Source: JAKORR01 sp964608495 (lineage in GTDB: Bacteria > Armatimonadota > Zipacnadia > Zipacnadales > FEN-943). Taken from it: a DNA stretch of 33,411 nt. Each line of letters opens with the position of its first letter. The first letter of the stretch is position 1. A program made the position numbers and the translations under genes. Location: assembly GCA_964608495.1 (NCBI GenBank), contig CAZSOQ010000026.1, forward strand, positions 1 to 33,411, written 5' to 3'. This document shows, piece after piece, positions 8,070 through 18,100 of the stretch. The notes beneath the pieces were generated by a model. The model had not been told where the DNA came from and did not search any database. It was given only the letters and a program-made list of their open reading frames with translations.

Positions 8070-8516
8070 CGCCCCTCACCCCTTTGCCCGCCGTCCACCT
8101 GACCCGAGGGCACTCATCCTCACCACTAGGTGCCCCCATCCGCGTCGGGCATTACACGCCCTGCGCCGGCGGCACGCTCCTCGCCCGGGACGGGCCTGGA
8201 CCCCGTGCGCTCTCGAGGAGGCCGGCCGCGAGCCCGGGTGCCCTCACCGATCGGCCCACTGCGAATCTCCCTCCCCCCGGCCATCGCCGTCCCGCGTTCC
8301 CACTGCTCTGGACTCGCTGACGGCGCCTCGGCTTCGCCTTCGCCGTGGCACTGGCCGGTCCGTGGGACACCCGGCACCGCAACGCGGCTCCGCACCACGG
8401 CGCCCTCCTTTCCCACCACGCAGGAAGTCCCCCTCCGCTCAGCGAACCTCTGCCCCAGCACGACCAGGCAACTGCTCACCAAAGGCTCGTCTCCCCGGTC
8501 AACCGGAGGTGCTCCG
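8070..8516. other. Divergent intergenic region, no gene seen
   Basis: These 447 bases separate the small minus-strand gene (start 8069) from the large plus-strand gene (start 8517) and must contain both promoters. The plus frame of the large gene is open back to 8130, but the translation there is R/P/S-rich without structure, and the signal peptide and ribosome site place the start at 8517. An inverted repeat GGGCAC-N16-GTGCCC lies at 8108-8135. No convincing -35/-10 pair was found. Confidence 0.45.
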
Positions 8517-11500
8517 ATGCGCGCTCTTGCACTCGCCGCCCTGTCGGCTCTGATGGTCACGCTTCCGCCGGACGCCCACGCCTTCGCGGTCCTCCACTGG
8601 GAGGGCCGTCAGCGCGATCTCCTGGCCAACGGCGGCTTCGAGGAAGCGGGCGCCCCTGGGGAGCTAGCGGCGGGCTGGGTCGGCTATGCCGAGCGCAAGG
8701 AGGCCGAGCGCGCGGCGATTGTCGAGCTCAGCCCCGACGCCCACAGCGGCTCCCACGCCGTCCGGCTCATGGCCGAGGGCACGAACCTGGTGGGCCTCAA
8801 CCGCACCTACCGCGCGGGCCAGGACCCCGGTGCCATGGTCCCTCTCGCCCGCGGCTGGATGGAGTTCTGGTACAGGGCGGTCTCGTCCGCCACGGGCGAC
8901 AACCTCCGCGTCTACGCCATCGCCATGCCCGCGGACAGCCGCACCGAGCGCGGCCGTAGCGCCTACGTCATCCCCGCGGACCACATCGCTGACGGCCAGT
9001 GGCACCGCGGCACGGTCCACTTCGACTTCAGCAGCGACGCGCAGGTCAAGTACGTCCAGATCGCGCCGCGCATCAACGAGGGCGGCGAGCCCGGCTCCAG
9101 CGAGTTCCTCCTGGACGACGTGGCCGTCTACCCCGCCGGGCCCGATATCGCGGTCGAGGTCGGTGGCTTCTCGGCCTCGCTGGCCCGCGTCGGCGACACG
9201 GTCAAGCTAAGGGGCAGGCTCCGCAACCTCGGCGACGCCCCCGCCTCGTCCTTGCCCGCCGCCGTCACGCTCGACGGCCCGGCCCAGCTTCTCGGCCCCG
9301 CGGAGATGACGGTGCCCGCGATACCGGCGGGCATGCAGGGCGAGGTCGCGTGGGACGTGCGGCTCACGAGCCCCGGCCCCGTCACCGGGCGCGTGGCCCT
9401 CGGCGGCGGTGACTACGGCCAGACGGAGTGGCCCGCCGTGATGCTGGCCTGCACGACCCTCGCGGGCACGGGCGACACCGTCTGCCGCACGCCCACTGCC
9501 CGCCTGCGCTATCTGGCGCAGGACGAAGCCTCGGGCACGCTGCTGCTCGACGCCGCACCCGGTGGCGCCGGCGAGTACCGCAACGTCGGGACACTGCCCT
9601 TCCTGGGCTGGGCGGTCGTCGGGCCCGAGCGCGACATCGTCGTCTTTCCGGCCGCCCGGCCCACGGGATCGCCCGCGGCTCTTCTGTCCGCCACTCGCGA
9701 CGCCCACGACCGCCGGTGGGAGCTACTCGCGACCGTCTCCGAGGGCGCGGGGGGGTCCCTGCGCTGGCAGGCCCGCCTGCGCGGCCCCGCGGCCGCCATC
9801 TACCACTTCGCCAGCCCCTGGGTGCTGCTGAGCACCGGCGCGGGCAAGACCGAGGCCTGTCTGCCCGGGCTGGAGTACCTGACGGGCGATGAGGTCTCGA
9901 GCAACGAGCTCGACGGCAAGTATCCCCTGAGCCTGCGCTGGGCGCCGCACGTGAACAAGGTCACGATCCCCTTCCTCTCGGTGAGCTACGACTGGGGCAC
10001 GGCGGGCCTGGCCTGGGACCCCCTGGCCCGCTGGGACGGTGACAACGACCGCCCCCAGCCCCTCTTCGCGACGCCCAATCGCCTCGGCGACCAGGACAAC
10101 AGCCTCCTCGCCCTCGCCGTCCCGGGCACCATGCAGGGGCGCGGCGAGAACCAGATCGAGGCGACCACGGCCCACGACAAGAGCACGGGCAACCTGTCCC
10201 TGGCCGCCGAGCTGTTCTTCGCGCCGGGCAGCAACACCGACGCCGCGCTGGCCTGGTACCTCGACACGCGCGGCCTGCCGCCCAATCCGCCTCTGCCCCG
10301 CAGCATCGAGGAGGGCTATCGCCTGTCCCTGGACAGCAGCGAGAACCGCTGGGTCGAGGAGTCGGCCGGCTGGTATGCGACGAGCGCGTGGTCGCGCGGC
10401 GCCGGGCCGAGCCCCTTCCTCGCCCGGGCGCTGTGGCTGGACAGCCTCAACACGGCCGACGAGGCCAAGCGAAGCCTGTGGCGCTCGCGCGTTCAGGCCA
10501 CGACCCAAGCCCTGGGCGGCCGCGTGGGCCTGAGCGCGGGGCTGTACGTCGGCGACCTGTGGTCGGCGCTGATGCAGGCCAAAGCCGAGGCCCGCGGCCT
10601 GGTGGCCGGCCAGCAGGAACGCGGAGGCTGGGCCTTCCGCGGCAATGACACCTGGGACCTGGGCGAGCTGGGCCAGGCTGTGTCGGGGACGACGGCCCGC
10701 AACGCTGTCGCTCTCCTGAGCCATGCGGGAGCGACCGGCGACGAGGCCGCGCTGGCCGCGGGCCTGAAGGCCCTGAGCTTCTGCGATGAGTACGATCCCA
10801 TCCCGCGCGGCGGCCAGACCTGGGAGGTCCCCCTGCACACGCCCGACATCATCGTGGCCGGCCAGGCCCTCCTGGGCCACGTCCTCGCCTACGAGCTGAC
10901 GGGCGACCGCGCGTGGATCGAGAAGGGACGCCACTGGGCCTACGCCACGCTGCCCTTCACCTACCTGTGGAAGGCCCCCGAGCGCCCAATCATGCCCTAT
11001 GCCACGATCCCGGTCCTCGGTACCAGCGCCTGGGTGAACCCGTGGTACGGCCGGCCCGTGCAGTGGTGCGGCATCGCCGTGATCCGCCCGCTGCAGAGGT
11101 TCGCCGAGTACGACCGCACGGAGGACTGGGCCGCCCTGGCCCACCGCCTCATCATCGCCTCCATGCAGCAGCAGCTCGACTTCGACAAGCGTGTCTACCC
11201 CGACACCAGGGCCACGCCCGAGGACCAGCTCTACTGGCGATACCCGTCGGAGAACCTGGACCGCTGCATCGGCCTGTACCCCGACAACTACAGGCTCTTT
11301 GGCGACAAGGACTTCTGCTGGGGCTACATGATCTCGCCCAACAGCCACTACCCGCTCACCGAGGCGCTCATGCACGAGCTGGGCCTGCCCGCCGGAGAGC
11401 GCACCATCGTCGTCCGCACGCCGGACGGCCCGATGCACGTCACCGCGCCGCTGGCCGTCCGCCAGGCGCGGTACGAGGACGGGCGCCTCACGGTGCAGCT

Positions 11501-12149
11501 CGACAACCCGAAGGCCTGGCCCGTCCGCCTGCTGGTCGCCCGGATCAGCAGGCCCGCCGGCGTCACCGTGGACGGGGCCGAGGCACCGCTGGCCGCGTCC
11601 CTGGAGCCCGGGAAGACGTTGTGGACCTACCAGCCCGCCGGGAGCCTGTGCGTGGTCCAGTCGTCGGCTGAGCTCATCGTCCTCGCCGGCGTATCCCCCC
11701 AGGCCCCGCAGCAGACCGATGCGGCCGCCCTCACCGCCTGGGAGTTCGACGCCCCCGGCGACGCCCAGGGCTTCCTGCCCGAGCACGACATCAGCGTCTT
11801 CGCCGTCGAGAACGGCAAGCTCCTCCTCCGCACCTCGGGGCCGGACCCGTGGTTCAGCATCTACGGCCTCGAGCTCGACGCGGACCGCTTCCCCACACTG
11901 AAGGTGCGCATCAGCGCCCGCGGCGAGGGAAGCTCGTCGCTCCAGGTGTTCTTCGCGCCCGCGGGAGAAGGCCCGCAGGAGGGCAGGGCCGTCTCGGTGC
12001 CCCTCGTGTGCGACGGCGAGACCCGCGAGCTCACGATCCCGATGAGCAGCCACGCCGCGTGGAAGGGCCTCATCTCGACGGTGCGGCTCGACCCCACGCA
12101 CGAGCTGGGGCCGGTGGACGTCGAGATAGACTGGATCCGGTTCGAGTAG
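8517..12149 (+). CDS. Giant secreted multidomain protein, (alpha/alpha)-barrel glycosidase-like
   Basis: The protein has 1210 residues. ATG 8517 is chosen because GGAGGT (8505-8510) sits 6 bases upstream and a signal peptide follows (MRALALAALSALMVTLPPDA, cut near Ala-His-Ala). Residues about 35-210 are a jelly roll, from LLANGGFEEAGAPGE to EFLLDDVAVYP. Residues about 212-310 look like a CARDB/Ig-type domain (VGDTVKLRGRLRNLGDAP). A beta-rich region leads into a helical region, about 590-960, with Trp/Tyr-rich loops such as PILW-like TLPFTYLWKAPERP, TSAWVNPWYGRPVQWCG and RYPSENLDRCIGLYPDNY, as in (alpha/alpha) barrel glycosidases and lyases. Residues about 1070-1210 are a second jelly roll (LTAWEFDAPGDAQGF to VDVEIDWIRFE). 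I cannot assign it to a named CAZy family. Its 3' end faces the minus operon across a shared hairpin. Confidence 0.72.
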   Translation: MRALALAALSALMVTLPPDAHAFAVLHWEGRQRDLLANGGFEEAGAPGELAAGWVGYAERKEAERAAIVELSPDAHSGSHAVRLMAEGTNLVGLNRTYRAGQDPGAMVPLARGWMEFWYRAVSSATGDNLRVYAIAMPADSRTERGRSAYVIPADHIADGQWHRGTVHFDFSSDAQVKYVQIAPRINEGGEPGSSEFLLDDVAVYPAGPDIAVEVGGFSASLARVGDTVKLRGRLRNLGDAPASSLPAAVTLDGPAQLLGPAEMTVPAIPAGMQGEVAWDVRLTSPGPVTGRVALGGGDYGQTEWPAVMLACTTLAGTGDTVCRTPTARLRYLAQDEASGTLLLDAAPGGAGEYRNVGTLPFLGWAVVGPERDIVVFPAARPTGSPAALLSATRDAHDRRWELLATVSEGAGGSLRWQARLRGPAAAIYHFASPWVLLSTGAGKTEACLPGLEYLTGDEVSSNELDGKYPLSLRWAPHVNKVTIPFLSVSYDWGTAGLAWDPLARWDGDNDRPQPLFATPNRLGDQDNSLLALAVPGTMQGRGENQIEATTAHDKSTGNLSLAAELFFAPGSNTDAALAWYLDTRGLPPNPPLPRSIEEGYRLSLDSSENRWVEESAGWYATSAWSRGAGPSPFLARALWLDSLNTADEAKRSLWRSRVQATTQALGGRVGLSAGLYVGDLWSALMQAKAEARGLVAGQQERGGWAFRGNDTWDLGELGQAVSGTTARNAVALLSHAGATGDEAALAAGLKALSFCDEYDPIPRGGQTWEVPLHTPDIIVAGQALLGHVLAYELTGDRAWIEKGRHWAYATLPFTYLWKAPERPIMPYATIPVLGTSAWVNPWYGRPVQWCGIAVIRPLQRFAEYDRTEDWAALAHRLIIASMQQQLDFDKRVYPDTRATPEDQLYWRYPSENLDRCIGLYPDNYRLFGDKDFCWGYMISPNSHYPLTEALMHELGLPAGERTIVVRTPDGPMHVTAPLAVRQARYEDGRLTVQLDNPKAWPVRLLVARISRPAGVTVDGAEAPLAASLEPGKTLWTYQPAGSLCVVQSSAELIVLAGVSPQAPQQTDAAALTAWEFDAPGDAQGFLPEHDISVFAVENGKLLLRTSGPDPWFSIYGLELDADRFPTLKVRISARGEGSSSLQVFFAPAGEGPQEGRAVSVPLVCDGETRELTIPMSSHAAWKGLISTVRLDPTHELGPVDVEIDWIRFE

Positions 12150-12188
12150 CCGCCCGCGGGGAGCCGCGTCGCCGCCTGATCGGTCGCG

Positions 12189-12210
12189 CCTGGCCGCCGG
12201 CGCGGCCGGG
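12189..12210. terminator. Shared hairpin between convergent genes
   Basis: CCTGGCCGC pairs with GCGGCCGGG (one T-G wobble) around a CGGC loop. It occupies most of the 63-base gap between the plus-strand stop at 12149 and the minus-strand stop at 12213, so it could end transcription from both sides. There is no T run on either side. Confidence 0.5.
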
Positions 12211-12212
12211 GC

Positions 12213-15131
12213 CTACCGCGTCACGCGGCAGGTCGCCCGCCGTATCTCCCGGCCCAGGTCCACCCACACCCACCACGCCTCGCCGCTCCGCACGAAGGCC
12301 TCCTCGCGCTCGGCGCCGTTGACCGTCACGCGCGCGGCTCTGCCGGCCTTGCCGAAGGGCCCCAGCCGGGCGCGCAGGTGAGCGATTGGGGCCGTCGCGC
12401 TCACCGTCAGCTCGGCGCCGCCGGCGCTCTTCCGGTAGCTGTACGACACGCTCGCGCGCGCCGTCCGCCCATCGGCGACGGTCACCACCGGATGGTCCGA
12501 CACGCGAATCCCGCTGAAGCCCTCGGGCAGCCGCGGCAGCAGCACTGTCTCTTCCGGCCGCGTGTCGTCCACCCCCATCATCACCCGGAACACCCGCGTC
12601 ACGAACAGCCCCTCGTCTATCCCCACCGTCCCCATCAGCACGCGGAAGTCCCCGTCCTCGTTCACCACCACCCCCTCGGTGGCGATGAAGGGATGCGGGT
12701 GCTTGGGGAAGTATATGTACCGCGCCAGGTTCTCCAGCAGCGGCCTGGCGGCGCCCATCTCGTCCAGCAGCAGGGCCGCGGCCGTGATCCACCCCTGCCC
12801 GTACCCCAGCCCGAGCCCGTGGTGGTAGTCGGGCGGGTCGCCAATCTGCAGGCGGAACGAGTTGCGCGAGATCCTCAGCGCCTCCTCGTCCAGCGCCCCG
12901 GCGTCGAATCCGCGGTAGTAGGGCAGCTCGAACACCGGCGCGAGCCTCTCGTCGAACTGCGGCCACACGGAGTTCGGGTGCACCCGCCACACCGTGCCGT
13001 ACCTCGGGTCCTCCTCGACGCAGCGCCGCCGCGTCCCCTGCTCGATCCGCGCGGCGTATCCGCGCCACCGCGCCGCGCGCTCTCCCTCCCCGAGGGCCTC
13101 GGCCATGTCCGCCGATTGCCTCAGCGCCAGCGCCCCGAGCACGTTCGTGAAGATGTCATAGTGCGGGTACGCGTCGTAGGGCCGCTCCGCCTTCGCGTCG
13201 AAGCCCGCCCCGTAGCACGTGCCCTCGCTCTCGCAGTACAGCACGTCCTGCCCCGTGTAGTCGAGCACGAAGCACAGCCACTCGGCCGCGTTCACGGCCG
13301 GCTGCCAGCGTGCCCGCAGCCAGTCCGTGTCCCTGCCCAGCGCCACCCACGCCGCGTACCGCATCATCATCGTCAGCGCGTGACCGTCGTTCTCGTCCCC
13401 TGGGATCTCGTTGTTCCCAGGACGCAGCGTCCCCTCCGGGTGGTCCGCCATCGTCGCCCAGTGCGCCGGCCACGGCACCTTCTCCCCGTCCCGCTCGTAC
13501 CGCAGCTCACACTCCCGCGGGTAGTAGTACAGGCACGTGTCCGCCCAGTCCACCGCTCGCGTCACCTCGTCCACGTAACCCCAGGCCGCCAGGTCCCGGA
13601 TATACTCGTACCCCCGCGTCCACGAGCTGCTCGCCCCACGGCTGATCACCTGGTACGTCCCGATCGAATCGTAGGCGTTGTAGTCGGGCCTGTCCGGCGG
13701 AGCGCAGTAGATGTAGCCGTCCTCGCGGATGGACCGCGACGCCGCCGAGTGGGTCGTGTGCAGGTAGGCGTTCGTCAGAATGTCCCCGGACACGCCGCCG
13801 GTTAGCGTCATCCTCGGCCCGCGGAAGCCCTCGGGCACGTCGGGCGCCACCGTCTCGGGCAGGTCCGCGTCCGTCATCCCGATCTCCGACTTCAGGGCAC
13901 GCAGGGCCGTCAGGTGGCCCTGTCCCGCCAGTCTCTCGCCCGTGATCCTGTGCGCCTCCAGCCACTCGCCGTCACGGGCATGGTGAGCCAGCCGCAGCAT
14001 CCCCTCGCCCGGCCGGTCGGTCCTCACCGACATCCCCCAGAAGGCCGGGCAGCCCTCCTTGGCCGGGCTGTCCACGAACACCACGCGGCGCACGGTCTTC
14101 CCGCCACAGGCGATGGCCGACACGTAGCGCGACCCGCCGTCCGCCATCGTTACCTCCTTGAGGTGACACGACGCCTCGAAGGCCCGCCGCGCCGCCTCGC
14201 GCGAGGCAATCGGCTCGCGGTTCTCGCGCCAGGGCTTGTCCCACCACATCGTGAAGCCGAAGATCAGCGGCACGACGGTCGCCGTGCCGTCGCTGTACTC
14301 GATCCGCACCTCGCCCACCTGGTCCCCGATCATCTGCTGGCGGGTGAAGTCACGCGTGAAGTCCGTGTGCCACGGCCAGGGCGGGCAGCCACGGTCGAAG
14401 GTGCTCACGTGCCCCAGCAGATAGACCTCCGAGACGGGGCAGTCCAGCGCGATGGCGTGGGTCGCTTTGTCGTAGCGCGGGGGCTCGGGCCAGGTGGCGA
14501 AGCTCCAGCCGGGGCCCCAGACCCGCCCGGCCTCGGCCTGCGCGCCCACCGCATACAGGTCGCTCTGGTCCGCCGGCACCAGGGCGCCCAGGTCCACCAG
14601 CTCCACAGCGTCTATCGCCAGCCACGCAAAGCTGCCGTCCGCCGCGCCGTCAACCACCTCGATGCGCACCGGCTTCCCCTTGTGCTCTGTTACCTGCCAC
14701 CGCATCGGCACGAATCGCCCGGTGCACAGCGGCGGCCCGCTCTCGGCGATGGCCGTCCCGTCGCTCAACCGCAGCCGGTAGAAGTTGCGCCCGCCCGAGC
14801 CGTCGCGCCGGTCCCAGCCGTTCGCCAGGAACCGCACCTCGTCGGGGCAAGGGAACTCCGGGCTGCGCAGGATCCCCGTGGCCTGCTCGCTACGGTGCAG
14901 CGAGTCCGCGAAGAAGCCGCCCTCTCCGCGCCGCTGCCAGCGGTCGCCCTCGACGGCCGACACGCCGAAGGCGTCGCCCTCCGCGGTCCATCCGCCCAGG
15001 CCGTCCTCGAAGTCCGCCAGGACCCGCACCGTCTCGGCCGCCTGCGCGGTGGCCCCGGCCACCAGCAGTCCCCCGAGCACCCACGCCCAGGCCCTGGCGC
15101 GTCGTCGCGGTCGCCTCGCCTCTAAGCCCAT
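12213..15131 (-). CDS. Secreted six-hairpin-glycosidase-like protein (fourth gene of operon)
   Basis: The protein has 972 residues. ATG 15131 has AGAGGTGA at 15141-15148. An Arg-rich n-region and hydrophobic core (AWAWVLGGLLVAGATAQAAE) form the signal peptide. Residues about 36-180 are a beta-sandwich resembling the N-terminal module of some levanase-like proteins (LADFEDGLGGWTAEGDAFG to WLAIDAVELVDLG). Residues about 190-420 form a further beta region. The region from about 450 to 850 is alpha-helical and looks like an (alpha/alpha)6 barrel: HWATMADHPEGTL, GNNEIPGDENDGHALTMMM and YHHGLGLGYGQGWITAAALL, with Glu and Asp in the DENDGH loop as possible catalytic acids. A short C-terminal beta domain follows. 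This architecture matches glycosidases of the GH63/GH78/GH95 type in general plan, but no exact family is visible. It lies 63 bases after the preceding operon gene. Confidence 0.72.
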   Translation of the reverse strand: MGLEARRPRRRARAWAWVLGGLLVAGATAQAAETVRVLADFEDGLGGWTAEGDAFGVSAVEGDRWQRRGEGGFFADSLHRSEQATGILRSPEFPCPDEVRFLANGWDRRDGSGGRNFYRLRLSDGTAIAESGPPLCTGRFVPMRWQVTEHKGKPVRIEVVDGAADGSFAWLAIDAVELVDLGALVPADQSDLYAVGAQAEAGRVWGPGWSFATWPEPPRYDKATHAIALDCPVSEVYLLGHVSTFDRGCPPWPWHTDFTRDFTRQQMIGDQVGEVRIEYSDGTATVVPLIFGFTMWWDKPWRENREPIASREAARRAFEASCHLKEVTMADGGSRYVSAIACGGKTVRRVVFVDSPAKEGCPAFWGMSVRTDRPGEGMLRLAHHARDGEWLEAHRITGERLAGQGHLTALRALKSEIGMTDADLPETVAPDVPEGFRGPRMTLTGGVSGDILTNAYLHTTHSAASRSIREDGYIYCAPPDRPDYNAYDSIGTYQVISRGASSSWTRGYEYIRDLAAWGYVDEVTRAVDWADTCLYYYPRECELRYERDGEKVPWPAHWATMADHPEGTLRPGNNEIPGDENDGHALTMMMRYAAWVALGRDTDWLRARWQPAVNAAEWLCFVLDYTGQDVLYCESEGTCYGAGFDAKAERPYDAYPHYDIFTNVLGALALRQSADMAEALGEGERAARWRGYAARIEQGTRRRCVEEDPRYGTVWRVHPNSVWPQFDERLAPVFELPYYRGFDAGALDEEALRISRNSFRLQIGDPPDYHHGLGLGYGQGWITAAALLLDEMGAARPLLENLARYIYFPKHPHPFIATEGVVVNEDGDFRVLMGTVGIDEGLFVTRVFRVMMGVDDTRPEETVLLPRLPEGFSGIRVSDHPVVTVADGRTARASVSYSYRKSAGGAELTVSATAPIAHLRARLGPFGKAGRAARVTVNGAEREEAFVRSGEAWWVWVDLGREIRRATCRVTR

Positions 15132-15194
15132 CCCGGCCGCTCACCTCTCACGGAGCGAATCATCTCCCGCCGCCGGGCCCGTCCCCCCGGCCGG

Positions 15195-18100
15195 CTACTT
15201 TCCCAGCGCGACCGTCTGCGACGTGCCGGGCGGCACGCTCACCTCGACCCTCGCCTGGGGCAGGAAGGGACACGCGGGCGACACGGCTACCCACGTCTTC
15301 ACTTCCTCCGTCGTCGGGTTGTGCACCTCCAGCGCGCCCCGCTCGGCGCTCCAGTCCACCAGTTCGAGGAACAGCCTATCATCGCCGCACGTCACGGGGT
15401 GCCCCACGAAGAGGCTCAGGCTCTTCCCGCGCAGGTCCGCCACGGCGTAGCCGGTCCCGTCGAAGACGCCGATGAATCGCGCGTCCGCGCCGTCGGCCAC
15501 GACGGCCGTCCACTGCTCCTTCAGCCCCTCGACGACCACCGGCAGGGCGCCCGGCAGGTCGGCTTGCCCAAGCTCGATCACAGCCCCGCCGTCAGCCGCC
15601 CTCAGCCTCAGCTCGCAGACCTGGCTCACCAGCTCCCCGTGCTTCACCTGGCACGAGTACGCCGGCTCGCCGGCCAGCCCATACATCGCCCGCGTGCGCT
15701 CGGGCGCCTCGTTCAGCTCGCCAGGCCGCGACGTGAAGCAGTCGAAGAGGAAGCGGTAGCTCCAGGTGTCCCCCGCCTCGACCTTGCCCTCGGGCACGGC
15801 GGGGCCGAAGTTCATGCCGAAGATGTTCGGCGCGCCGTACAGCGTGTAGCTCACGGGCGTCAGCGGGAAGATCGCCGGCGCCCCCAGCCGCCGCGGGAAG
15901 GTGGCGAAGTAGTCGCCCGGGCCCGCCGTGCCGGTGGCGGCGAAGTAGGGCAGTCCCTCGGGCGTGTGGCGCACCTGCCGCCGCCCGTCGGCCGCGGTGT
16001 AGGCGAAGTACTGCAGCTCGCCGCCCTTGCTGCCGTGGTCGCTCAGGCTGTACAGGCACAGCCCGGGACCGTCCCGCCGTACCGACACGTCGCGCAGGGC
16101 CCTGGCCGTGCCCTCCACCACCATCAGCCCCGCGGCATCCTCCGCCACGCGATAGTGGTACTTCCGCACCCGGTCGGTCACAAACTCCCGCGGCAGCAGC
16201 CGAGGCGTAGGCTTGCAGTCGCCCCAGGCCTGGCGGTCCAGGAACTTCCCGTCGCCCACCTCCTCGGTGATCGTGCAGTCGCGCGAGGCCAGGAGCGTCC
16301 GCTTCGTCGAGGCCAGCATCCCGACGTTGTCTTCCTGGGCCACGTCGGTGCCCTCGGCGGGACGCAGGAAGCTCTCGCAGAACGAGTTGAAGCCCGCTGC
16401 GCCCCCGTCCCAGTGAGGCGGGAACAGGTCGTAGATGTCCACGTCGGGCGCCGTGCCGTACTGCGCCGGCCACGGCTGGTACCCCCAGTTCCCCGGCCCC
16501 AGCGAGTTCTGCCGGTCGCCGCAGATGAAGAACACGTGCTCCATCGTGTGGGTCTTGAGGTGCGACGCGATCAGCTCGCCGCCCCGAGCGTCCCTCGCGC
16601 GCACCGTGAACTGCTGCTGCTTGCCGTGGTGGCCCGTCTGGTCGTGCGTGAACGTCGCGCTGTTGGGCCGGAAGTCGCGGTACAGCCGCGTGCCGTCCAT
16701 CACGCGCACCTCGGTCAGCGGCACCTCGGCCTCCACGGCCAGCCGGAACATCCACCGGTCCGTGCCCGGCGCCGTCGCCCGCCAGGAGTTCATGTTCAGC
16801 TCCTGCCAGTCCAGCAGTCGCGGCCCGGAGGACAGGTACGTCGGCTTGGGGTTCCAGAAGTAGCTCTCGCCCGCCTTCCCGCCGTCCAGCAGCTCGCGCG
16901 CATGGGCCAGGGAGTTCGCCCACAGCCGCGTCTGGAACCCTTCGGTCGCCTGCTTCACGCCCTCGACGGAGTTCACGAAATGCACCGCCAGCGGGATCGG
17001 GTAGTAGCAGTTCTCCTCCAGCAGCAGGTAGTCGTCGTAGGCGTCATCCACGAGCCTGCCGCCCTCGTAGGTCATCACCGCCATGCAGGAGTAGTGGCGC
17101 TGGTGCAGCACCGGGTTCGGGTTCTTCCCCAGCGTGTGGATCGCCACATGGCGCCAGCCCGACACCTTGGCGTAGAGCGCGTAGGTATCCACCACCCGGC
17201 CCTGAGCGTCGAAGCACTTGCCGTACCACTCCTCGTCGGGCCAGTCGAAGGTACCGAAGAGCAGGTAGGAGTTGCCCTGCGGGTCCTGGTAGCGCAGCCC
17301 GGGCAGGGCCAGCAGGTCCTCGCCCGTGGCGGCCCTGCACGCCTCTACCAGGCTCCGCCACTGCTCGCTGTTCATCTCGGCCACCGGCTCGGTGAAGATC
17401 GCCACCTGGTACCCCGCCTCGCGCGCCGCCCGGGTCATCTCCTCGGGCGACGCGCCGCCGCCGGTCAGGCTCGACTGCAGGCCCACGAGCACCAGGTAGT
17501 CCTCATGCGCCGGCGCGCGGAAGGCGGCTTTGCTCCAGTCCAGGGGGATCGGGCGCTCGTGCATGGGCCGGTAGTCCACCTCGCCCTTCGGCGCCACGTA
17601 CCCCCCGAATCGCCCCTCCTGCCGCGAGGGCTCGGCCAGCCAGCTCACGACGTTCAGGAACAGGCGCTTCATGTCGCTCCTGAGGCCCTTGGCCCCACCA
17701 TCCCACACCATCGAGTTCCACGACGGGTGATCGCAGCCGCCGGTCAGGAACGACGAGTAGATCGGCAGCAGCGCCACGCGCCCCTTCCCCGCCTCGCGCG
17801 CGGCGAGGATCGGCGGCTCGGAGGCGATCGTCAGCGCGGGCTCGGTCACCAGGTCGCCGCCCTTCGCCCGCACGGTCCTCGCCGATGCCTTCCCCTTGAC
17901 CAGCGCCTGCCAGTTCCCGTCCACCGTGAACCCCGGGGTCGTCAGGATCCCGTCCGCCCGCCAGGCCTTCGCGGGGTACCACGTCCCCTTCACCCCCTCC
18001 GTCACCGCGTGCGGCGCCACGTTGTCCGTCCAGGAGAAGGGGTACCGTTGGAACCAGGCGTCGGACTGCACGAGGTTCTCGGGGTCCACCACCTGCTCGT

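Noticed and set aside
8130..8516. An N-terminal extension of the 8517-12149 gene
   Set aside because: The extension is P/S/R-rich; a ribosome site and signal peptide define the start at 8517.
9723..12101. A 792-codon minus-strand open frame opposite the 8517-12149 gene
   Set aside because: Same mirror effect; the composition is low in hydrophobic core residues and no ribosome site or motif was seen.
12378..13805. A 475-codon plus-strand open frame inside the fourth operon gene
   Set aside because: The translation is dominated by R, P, V and H; it overlaps well-supported glycosidase-like sequence on the other strand.
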